From assembly GCA_025504975.1 (NCBI GenBank), contig JANUWI010000006.1, forward strand, positions 1,178,001 to 1,242,000: DNA of 64,000 bases, written 5' to 3'. The notes under the pieces are model-generated. The model saw only the letters and a list, made by a program, of their open reading frames with translations. It had not been told where the DNA came from and made no database searches. Source of the stretch: Plenodomus lindquistii (lineage: Eukaryota > Ascomycota > Dothideomycetes > Pleosporales > Leptosphaeriaceae). Every line of letters starts with the position of its first letter. Position 1 is the stretch's first letter. This document shows, in pieces, positions 25,709 through 34,062 of this stretch. The position numbers and the translations under genes were made by a program.

Positions 25709-27104
25709 TCACATCATAGGCATACCCTCCATACCCGGGAGACTCGTCATCCATCCATCAGCATCCTCCTTGACCCGGTTCTTAACAATACACTTGTTCC
25801 CATCAGCAGGCTGCTGCGTCTTCAAGCTACCACAGTTCGCGCCCATACAGCCCTTGGCATCATCCATCGCCTTCTGCAGCGAATCGTCTTTCCAGCCAAA
25901 GACATAGTCACCGTGCTGGCCATAACCAGTGTTGTCGCCTGTGCTAAGGACAAAAGGCTGAGAGCCGTCGGCGGGCCAGTCAGCTTTGTTGTTGAACTTG
26001 GAGGTATCCCAGACGATCTGGAAGTAAGGTTAGTATACCAGAAGTAGTACGCAGGGGACAAGAGAACGACAAACGTACCTCAAGCATGAGCTGCGGAATC
26101 CTAACAGGATGTGTAGACGGACATGCGCCACCGGTTCCTGTGCCACTGAAGAGCGCAGGCCCGTTGGTTGGGTACGCGACATGAGCTTTGTGGTCGGGCG
26201 AGTCGAGATTCTTGCCATCCCAGCAGCTTCACGACGCGTTAGCGTTGAAATCGTAGTACAGTAAAGTTGGGAGTCTACAGTGTAAGACTTACGTGGGATA
26301 CAAGATGTTGCTCCTAATACCACCTGGGCACGCCTTGGTCGGGAACCCCTCGGTGTCGAGCTTAGCATCTTGACATGGAGCTGCGTTGTCGCCGCCAAAA
26401 TTGGCGCTCGAGTAGCAGCGGTAGCATGTTTGGGTTTTGAGGTTCTTGCTCACGCGGTTTGTGGGGTCACCGACGAGCATGCGGAAGCCCTACGTTGTTA
26501 GTCAGCTTGGTTTATGACAAGTTATTGAGGATTGGGACAACGCACAGGCTTGAAAGCCGTGACTTGACCTTTGCCACCAGAGACGTAGTAGACGACGAAG
26601 CCGCCAGTAGTCTTACCAGTGTACTTGTCGTTGAAGAGATCCCTGACAGACTACGTTAGTCGAGCTCTAGATCTTGAATTATTGAAGGGGTGATTACCTG
26701 TTAGGTACCTGAGGAACACGCTTGTACGTTCCATTCCTCGCCTTGAAGTACACGTTCGCAGTCCAGTAGTTCGACAACTGTATTGCCGCGTCAGTTCCTC
26801 TTAATCTTGTACAAACTCGTCTTCCAAGACATCTGCTAAAACTTACATCCTCAGAGTACCCGCAAGTAGTGCAGCTCGCCAGCTTGGAAATATCCGTCGA
26901 CGCCATTGAAACATTAAAGGCATTACCTCCAGCAATCTGATGCATGTGTGGTGAGGGCGCCTGTCCGGGATTTACAAGCGGATCAATACGATCAATGACC
27001 GTCTGGGCACATCCAAATCGCAACATGGTGAAGCCCTGGCCACCAGCGCCCTGGGGCAAGGCGTTGGCGACAGCCGTAAAGAGCAGAGTGGAAAGTAGCA
27101 TCAT
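25709..27104 (-). CDS. Secreted DUF1996-domain protein
   Basis: Six exons on the complement (27104-26847, 26777-26698, 26642-26546, 26489-26293, 26226-26079, 26017-25709) give 362 aa. The start MMLLSTLLFTAVANALPQG is a signal peptide. The mature part opens FTMLRFGCAQTVIDRIDPLV and runs through PSPHMHQIAGGNAF, the hallmark of DUF1996, SCTTCGYSEDLSNYW, LVGDPTNRV, ILYPTCWDGKNLDSPDHKAH and GACPSTHPVRIPQL. Many cysteines suggest disulfides and an extracellular location. The biochemical function of the family is not known to me. All five introns (55-69 nt) are GT-AG; four have clear CTAAC-type branch sites. The upstream 800 bp holds two CACGTG sites. Confidence 0.9.
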
Positions 27105-27691
27105 AATGTGTAGATGCTGTCAAGATCTCGAGTGAAGAGGGAGAGTATGCAGGAGAGTGTACAACAACACAAGCCAAGTATCAGTCTGTGGCACAGCTAT
27201 ACTCTCGTTTTCATACTCTGGTCGAGCTGCTCACCTGCCAGATTCGAAGGCCGTTTCTGCAACTGCCGAGCGCATGCTGGCTAGAAAATGATTTTGGAAC
27301 TCATACAGTGCTAAGGTCCTCGTGCTGCTGAGGCCCACACTCGGCAGTTGCGGAGGTAATATCGTGACACTCCACTCGGCTAAAGGCTTGATATTGCTTG
27401 ACCAAACTTTGCAGGATTTCCAAGTCCTCGTATGGTTGCGGGGTGAAGGAATTGATGGAATGTGCACGGGGATATTCGTGGGGTAGTATCGTTCGAAAGG
27501 CTGGGGTACATCGGTGGGTGCAAGCGGGTGTTGTGGACGCTGGTCCTCTTGATGCGTCAGACGCGGGAAGGTAGCAGCCCTTTACGAATCAAAGGCAGCC
27601 GGTATTGATCTTGTTCTATGATTGGTTTCAATTGTTCCCTTGAAGTTTGCTGCGTGAGGTGGGTGCCTAAAGTGCTGCAAATTTTGGGAGG

Positions 27692-27697
27692 CACGTG
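27692..27697. promoter_or_regulatory. CACGTG E-box upstream of the DUF1996 gene
   Basis: Perfect CACGTG about 590 bp upstream of the DUF1996 start codon, paired with a second copy 54 bp further. Function is inferred from the motif. Confidence 0.25.
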
Positions 27698-27743
27698 GTG
27701 ATGAGTTCAGGAAGCTACGGTCGCCAGTGGCTTACACAATGAT

Positions 27744-27753
27744 ACCACGTGGT
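27744..27753. promoter_or_regulatory. ACCACGTGGT palindrome upstream of the DUF1996 gene
   Basis: Perfect 10-bp palindrome identical to the one before SEC12 (12472-12481). It may bind a bHLH factor; the target gene is most likely the DUF1996 gene about 640 bp away. Confidence 0.3.
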
Positions 27754-27902
27754 GGCACAAAGCGAAGGCAAACCCCTTCATTGCCTCTTTCTAAAGCAAA
27801 CGAACTGAACGACTAGAACGAATTCTAAAGGTTCATATGCGATACCTCAAATGCTCCACCGATGCATGCAGGTCGATATAAACGAAGAAAGTGAACGCCA
27901 TC

Positions 27903-30636
27903 TTAGTCCATCCTCATAGCAGGCGCCTCGAGACTCAACTCCGCCAGACTCGTCTTCCTAACGTGTGATCTCACATGATCCTGCTCAAGACCCACCTCCT
28001 TTGTGCAAACCCATGTCGAGGCATACATGTTGACCCTGCGCTTCTTGTCAGCAACACATTCCCCCAGTGTCACTTAGCAAGGAACGACTCACCTGTCGAT
28101 ACAGCTTCCCGGTACCCTAACAGCCACCCTCTTCGCAGCGAAACCATTATCACCAAACACCCTGATGTACCATGGCTCTAGACCTGCGCTTCTGAGCATG
28201 ACACGGCCCTTGACCTTCAACGCACGGTTCAATGCGCGAATCTGCTTAAGTGCTTGAGCTCCGGTGGGCGGAAACCAGTCCATACTATCCATCACTACTA
28301 CAATCGTGAGAGTGCCAGGTCGCATACGCGCGATGACTTCGCTGATTTCGTCGGTGTGGATTCGCAGCCCGTTGAACGCATTTGGCTTGCTGAGCTTCAC
28401 GTGCGACTTCGGTGAAAGGTAGGTTGGGTGTGATGTAGGGGTATAGTGACCAAGTAGTGAGAGTAGATAGTAGTGATTTGAGGTGGAGAGCAATGTGGTG
28501 TTGATGACAGGCTCAAAGGTGTTGAGGACGTATTCGTAGATGGCATTTCCAGACTTCGTCTTCAATGCATCATCGCTTGGCTCTTCGTGGAACGCCATGT
28601 AATCCTCGCCAGCATCCTTCTGCAGCTTTGTGGCTTTGGCTTCGTCGTAGTCTTCCTGCTTCTTGAAGTCGACTTCGATGACTGCACGCTGGGCCGGTGG
28701 TACACCGAGGGCTTTCCACAGCCACTTCTCGTTGCCGAGGATGGCCCATGTGAGGATCTTGGAGTGAAGGACTGTCTTGATACTTCGTTGCCAGATCTCG
28801 CGCTGCTCGTTGAGGGTCTGCGCAGCGCATAGCTTCTTGACATCGGCGGACATACCCAGGAGACGGAACAGCCAGACAGCTGCCGAGAGCGCGTTGCCAG
28901 AACCACCAGAGTAGTAGAGACCTTTCGATGAAGGTGAAGCAAATACCGAAGGACCATTGTGCAGCCAAAATTGGAATGCTTCGCTCGAAAGATGAGGACT
29001 GAGGCTCTGGATGAGGATGTTGTGAAAGTCGGAATGCTTACCCTCGCCAAACAGCTTCCACACGTCATGGTAGCCGAGCGCAGAGAACGCGGCGACTTTG
29101 AGTTCAAGTAGATGGTTTTGAGAGGGGTTGAGGTCGACAGCATGAACGCGGCGGCAGTTTTCTAGACAGAAAGCTAGAATGTTGTCGCCAGCGGAGCCAA
29201 TCGCCAGGACGACGTCATTCGAAGTAGGCTTCAGGATGCGCATATCAGCCACATCGTCCTCCCAGGTAAATGCATATATATACGAGTTATTAAATCGAGT
29301 ATGCTTGGGTAGGGACGAGTCGTAGTGAATTCGCCAGTGGTGATTCTGGTACCATGTTGCAGGCAATGGTAGGCTCGACTGAAGATTTACAATGGCCGAT
29401 TCGTATGCTTTAGAGCGCAGCTCGATATCATTTTGTGCAGCACCTGTTTGTAGGTCAAGCGCCGAAAGGTATGGGGATTCGGTTGCGGCTGCATCGATCT
29501 CGGCAAGCTTTTGTGTCGAAGCACCGTGGTCTTTCGAACAGCCTACCCAGACATAGTAAGGAAGCTTGATGCCAGTGCCGAAGAAGTTATTGCGAGCGTT
29601 GATACCAAGGATGGTACCAAAGCGGTACTCCAGGTAGTCCTATGATTGTGAGCGAGTCCGTAAGAAAGTAAGGGTTCATCTTACTCGTCGTGCAGGCTCA
29701 AGGTTGACGCGGTCAATTTCAAACCATGTCCGCCAGAAGACCCTAGAAATCCACATGCAGTGACGATCGATGGCACCACCCATGTAGTTTCTGCCCATAA
29801 AGTCGACTTGGTTCTGTACATAGAAGTCCACAACTCCAATGACACCGTTAGGGCTCAGGAGACTGTCTAGCGAGTCGATCACGGAGTAGAATTCTGGGAT
29901 CATTGACAGTGCATAGCTCATAGTGACAAGCTCTGCGCCACCAGCATCGGCATTCTCGTCCAAATCACGGACAGTCTGACCTTTGGAAATGATCTCCTTG
30001 CGTTCGTATGCTTCCGGCTCGTGTTCGTGGAGACGGAAGGCGCGAGCATCCTGGCAGACGACTCTGACATTCGTCCATCCGAGACGGGCGAATCGCTTGC
30101 GAGCCATTTCGCAGAGACTCGGGGAAAGATCGACGACGTAGACAGCGTGGAAGAAGTCTGGCACCGACACATATGCGCCCATCTGTTCGACATTGTGGCC
30201 GGTTCCTCCACCGATATCCACCCAAACTGGACGTTGAGAGATCAGACCAGCCTCGACGCGGTGCTTCAGTTGCGCCGCTACGAGTCCTAACATGTCCTCG
30301 CGACCACGTAGAAGCCTCATGCGGGTCGCATCGTAGACGTCTGCTTGCGCTTTGTAGAAGCTCTCCTTTGATAGGTGAGCTACCGTGGCAGTTAATTCCA
30401 CTACTCAGACTTACTAAAGCGTCTTGTTGGCTTCCCGATCCGTCACCAGTATGAGGTTTCAAGAAGCACCCATAGATGAACCTTAGATATGCTTCCACAG
30501 TCCCCGGTGACTGACCCTTTGTATTGAATCGCGACGCCAATACAAACACCGCCGCGAGAAACAGTCCAACGATGCACAATGCAATCGAAAGCTGGTGAAA
30601 AGGATCACGAGGCAGAAAGTCCGAGAAAGCCAGCAT
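27903..30636 (-). CDS. BTA1: Bifunctional betaine-lipid (DGTS) synthase Bta1
   Basis: Four exons on the complement (30636-30415, 30365-29685, 29639-28093, 28035-27903) give 860 aa. An N-terminal membrane anchor (LSIALCIVGLFLAAVFVLA) is followed by a BtaB-like SAM methyltransferase (ESFYKAQADVYDATR, VDIGGGTGHN at about 124-132, YALSMIPEF). The BtaA-like half (about 410-850) has TWEDDVADMRIL, LAIGSAGDN, VHAVDLNPSQNHLLELK, GLYYSGGSGNA and CIDRVNMYASTW. BtaA transfers a 3-amino-3-carboxypropyl group from SAM to diacylglycerol and BtaB trimethylates it, making the phosphorus-free lipid DGTS. In fungi DGTS is associated with phosphate starvation. No CACGTG site was found in the 500 bp upstream. Introns are 45-57 nt. 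Confidence 0.93.
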
Positions 30637-31593
30637 ACTTGCGACTCTTAGTTCTCAGAGATGGATGAAGAGACTGAACAGAACAACGAGAATGAGGGGC
30701 AAAATGAACAAGAAACAGAGGAATGCACATGATGGAGGGGCTATAAGAAAACGCTTCCGAGAAGTCCATCGATCATTCCGGCGTCGCTTCGTCACAACAC
30801 AGATACACATGGTAGGAACCTAGCAAAACGCGGATACACGAAGCGTCGTCTTGCGCCATCCTACGAGGTGTTATCAGCCAATGAACTTCAGCACATGGCT
30901 CTCGAAGATCTGAAAACGGTGTGCAGAACCGTATATCTTTATCGAGGGGCCATGTACGCGGTTTCCCTTTTTGTTGTTAGACTACCCCTCGATACCAACG
31001 CTACGCGCGAAGCATGCAGGGACCAAGTAGAACCGAGAGTTTCTCCAGGTTCGGCAGGAACCTGTGGTATGGTAAGAGCATGTGGACCTATCAGTTTGGA
31101 ATGTGGTTGCGCGTGGGCTAGGGATGCGTGGTGTTGAGCGGCGAAGAGAGACGGCTGGTCGTGGTTGTATCGAACCAATCAGAAGACGTGTGTTGGACGC
31201 GTGCTTAAATAACTGATGGCAATGCAGGGACACGGATTGCGGCGAACGGATGGGCATAGCGCTCGGTACACGTTCCTTGTGTGAGACACTGGTCACTTTG
31301 TCTGACTGATGATGATCCTGGCGAGGTCGGTAATGGTCACAGTTGGTGCTTAATTCTTTGTGAGGTATGCCTGTGTGAGGCTTCAAAGTAACAACCTGTA
31401 CACAGTCAGAGTGTCATGTCATACAAAGGCATTGGGTACGTCTGGCCATGCGTCAATTTTCAGTGGTGGACATCATTGCATATGTCGTTGTCATTCGTAT
31501 GGTCTGTCGTGCCCAAATGCTCTAAGTATTAATACAAGTGCGGCGTGCTACCTCGCACATGCAAGCGGCTATCCAGCTCAGGACGCCCATGAC
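30637..31593. other. Intergenic region, BTA1 promoter / 3' end of RPT5
   Basis: 957 bp. The part next to 30636 is the BTA1 promoter; the part next to 31594 is the RPT5 3' flank. Short open frames on both strands have no recognisable features. Confidence 0.5.
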
Positions 31594-33104
31594 CTATGCG
31601 TAGAAGTTGACCGTATCCTTCTTCTTCGCCTGGACTTCAGAGATGGCATCAACGTAATGCTCGTGACTGATCTTCTGGTGACCTGTTCGCAGAGCGATCA
31701 TGCCAGCCTCAACACACACAGCCTTCAACTGCGCACCACCAAACTCGTCGGTACTGCGTGCCAACTCTTGCCAGTTGACGCCCTCGTCAACGGTCATTTT
31801 CCTTGAGTGAATGCGCATGATCTGTGCGCGGGCCTCTTCGTTGGGTAGTGGAAACTCGATCTTCCTGTCCAGACGACCAGAACGGAGCAGGGCAGGATCT
31901 AAGACATCGACACGATTTGTGGCGGCGAGGACCTTGACGCGGTCGTCAGACGCGAAACCATCGAGCTGGTTGAGCAGTTCCAACATGGTTCGCTGCACTT
32001 CCCTGTCACCAGACTTTTCGGAGTCGAATCGCTTCGTGCCGACGGCGTCGAGCTCGTCAATGAAGATGATTGAGGGTGCCTTTTCTTTTGCAAGGGCAAA
32101 GCAGTCGCGGACAAGCTTCGCGCCGTCTCCTATGAACATCTGTACGAGTTGTGGACCAGCGAGCTTGAGGAAGGTGGCGTCGGTCTGTGCAGCGCAGGCT
32201 CGTGCCAGCAGCGTCTTTCCGGTACCAGGTGGGCCGTACATGAGAGCGCCTGTGTCAAGTCAGTGATAGTTGTGAGGTAGACAATTACTTCGCGTACCCT
32301 TTGGTGCCTTGATGCCAATCTTCTTGAACCGCTCCGCCTCCTTCATGGGCCAGACAACAGCCTCTACAAGCTCCTCGATCTGCTTGTCGAGACCTCCAAC
32401 GTCGGTGTACTTCTCTGTTGGTTTCTCATCAACCTCCATAGCCTTCACCCTGCTGTCGTATTCTGCAGGCAATGTGTCCAGGACAAGGTATGAGTCCTTG
32501 TTCACACCGATGAGATCACCCGGCTTGAGCTTCTCGTGATCAACCAAGCCAATAAGGGGCAAGAAGATGGTCTGCCTCGTCGATGTCTTGATGACTGCGG
32601 ACTTGCCTACGCGGGTGGCATCAAGGTCGATGTTTGCGCCTTCCTCCGCTGCCTCAGCCGATACGTCTAGATCCAGGATTTCAACGACGTTGCCAACGAG
32701 GTACGGTAGTTGCCTATCGTATGTTAGTATTCGGTGAGTAATTGGACTCCACATCTACATGTTACTGTAGTCAAGCGAAGGGATGAGCCATACCTGTTGT
32801 TCTCGATCTTCTCAAGGTTATCCTTGATCTTCTCGTTCATCGAGGCCTTCTCATGCGTGAGACGTTGGTATTCGCTCTTCATGATGCGCATGTCATTCTC
32901 CAGTAACCGCCGCCGGGCCACGATGTCGCGTGTATTTGAGTTGAGGATCTCCTCATCCAGCTGCTCCTCCTCTGGCTCTGCATCCTTCATGTCCGCGTCG
33001 CCATCGGCCTTCTTCCCGTCCTTGCCATCGTCCTTCTTGTCCTCATCCTTCTTCTCTTCCTTCTCGTGGCGCTCTAGGTCATCGAGATCTTCGAGTGTTG
33101 ACAT
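31594..33104 (-). CDS. RPT5: 26S proteasome regulatory particle ATPase Rpt5
   Basis: Three exons on the complement (33104-32794, 32713-32298, 32249-31594) give 460 aa. An acidic, lysine-rich N-terminal tail is followed by a coiled coil (IVARRRLLENDMRIMKSEYQ), an OB fold (QLPYLVGNVVEILDL) and the AAA+ domain: Walker A GPPGTGKT (about 247-254), Walker B IIFIDELDAVGTKR, sensor LAATNRVDVLDPALLRSGRLD. The C terminus NFYA is the HbYX motif that docks in the alpha ring and opens the 20S gate. The IHSRKMTVDEGVNW segment and the FYA ending indicate Rpt5 rather than another Rpt subunit. The tail of roughly 40 charged residues is longer than usual. Confidence 0.95.
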
Positions 33105-33897
33105 GGTGGCGGAGTGAGACGGGCTATCTGTTCCGATGTAGCGACAACCTTTTGTATGATCTAGGTAATGTCGGGCTGAGCGACGGTCTTGATTGGGGTA
33201 GGGAGATTATGGTTGTTGGGCGACGATGTGGAGGTGTTTGGAGGCAGCTGTGGATTACGAAAGTGAAGCTCCGCAATGACCGCCGGTGCCACTTAGCTCC
33301 GGTTCTTGGCACGTCGCGCCCCCGTACCCCGTCGCGTTCACCAACGCCGGGCAACTCAGAGTAATTCATCTGGAATTGAAATCTGCTTGACGTTCATATA
33401 CTGCATTATTTTGCGTGTAATGATAAGATGTAACAAATGCGACGCGCTTGCTCACACTCGCGCTGAATGTAGACATGCTCCTAGTAATGACCCCTAGTTC
33501 TAGGACAACTGCATCAAGTCTTGCTGCGATCTCATGACTGATCAAAGTAAGTTGAAGGACACCTTTACCTCAAACATAACGACAAATATACCCTCGTTCC
33601 GGAGCTGACGTTCCACGTGAGAAGTTCTTGTCGAGGCTGCAAGGGTACTCGTAGTGCATACACATGCGCCTCTTAACTGCAACCTCTGAAGTCTTTGACA
33701 TATTGATGGTAATCATTGCAACACCCACTATGGGTAGCACTTCTAGCAACCATTCAACGCACTGCACGTTGTAAAGTTCTGCTGGTCGCGTTGTGGGGAG
33801 GTTTCGATGTTCCGATTCTTTGGCGCTAAAAACTCATCTAATATATTTAGCTTAGTTTGTCGAAATGTCAAATCGTTTGTCCAGATTGAATCAGTCT
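33105..33897. other. Intergenic region, RPT5 promoter to tRNA
   Basis: 793 bp. The first 250 bp are the RPT5 promoter and leader. The rest is AT-richer. A TATA-like stretch (aatatattta, 33839-33848) lies about 50 bp upstream of the tRNA and could help place Pol III. No protein gene is supported. Confidence 0.5.
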
Positions 33898-33904
33898 GGC
33901 ACCA

Positions 33905-33916
33905 TGGCCTAATGGT
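33905..33916 (+). promoter_or_regulatory. Pol III A box of the tRNA-Arg gene
   Basis: TGGCCTAATGGT, positions 8-19 of the tRNA, fits the eukaryotic A-box consensus (TRGYNNARNNGG-like). It lies wholly in exon 1. Confidence 0.75.
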
Positions 33917-33948
33917 AAGGCGTTGCTTTCCGGTGGCAAAGATTGAGG

Positions 33949-34011
33949 GTGAGTTTTCGCCCTTCTCCGTGTCCAGTTGCAATTCAAAAACTAATGCCGG
34001 CCCGCCCCCAG
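33949..34011 (+). other. Spliceosomal-type intron inside the tRNA-Arg gene
   Basis: The 63-nt insertion begins GTGAGT, has a branch-site match aaaactaatg (CTAAT at 33991-33995, about 16 nt before the end) and ends cccccag. These match the mRNA introns of this window in length and signals. It splits the T stem between its fourth and fifth 5' bases (tRNA positions 52 and 53). A one-base shift to the right gives the same product but loses GT-AG. GGGTG at the donor could pair with CGCCC at 34003-34007, so a folded, non-spliceosomal removal route is not excluded. Confidence 0.8.
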
Positions 34012-34021
34012 GTTCGAGTCC
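34011..34021 (+). promoter_or_regulatory. Pol III B box spanning the intron 3' boundary
   Basis: GGTTCGAGTCC is a perfect match to the B-box consensus GGTTCGANTCC. Its first G is the last base of the intron (34011) and the other ten are exon 2, so TFIIIC binding should survive the insertion. The A-to-B spacing is increased by 63 bp. Confidence 0.8.
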
Positions 34022-34053
34022 CTCTGGTGTCGTTAATTCAGTGCTTTGCATGG

Positions 34054-34062
34054 TTTTTTTTT
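34054..34062 (+). terminator. Pol III terminator (T9)
   Basis: A run of nine T starts 22 bp after the tRNA 3' end; a T5 backup follows at 34070-34074. This is typical for a live Pol III gene. Confidence 0.8.

Larger units (their letters stand above)
27105..27902. other. Intergenic region, DUF1996 gene / 3' end of BTA1
   Basis: 798 bp containing the promoter of the minus-strand DUF1996 gene and the 3' flank of BTA1. Two CACGTG boxes lie at 27692-27697 and 27746-27751, 54 bp apart. No gene is supported. Confidence 0.5.
33898..34032 (+). tRNA. tRNA-Arg(CCG) interrupted in the T-arm by a 63-nt mRNA-type intron
   Basis: Exon 1 is 33898-33948 and exon 2 is 34012-34032. Spliced, 72 nt fold into a full cloverleaf. 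The acceptor stem GGCACCA/TGGTGTC has 7 of 7 pairs (one G-U), with discriminator G at 34032. The D stem is GCCT/AGGC with loop AATGGTA. The anticodon stem TTGCT/GGCAA carries loop TTCCGGT, so the anticodon is CCG (33930-33932), reading CGG arginine codons. The variable region is AGATT. The T stem GAGGG/CCCTC has 5 of 5 pairs with loop TTCGAGT. The T stem only exists if 33949-34011 is removed. There is no insertion at the canonical 37/38 site. A box, B box and a T9 terminator are all present. CCA is not encoded, as expected. The alternative is a tRNA pseudogene broken by an insertion, but every stem is intact and the insertion ends are splice-site perfect. Confidence 0.88.
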
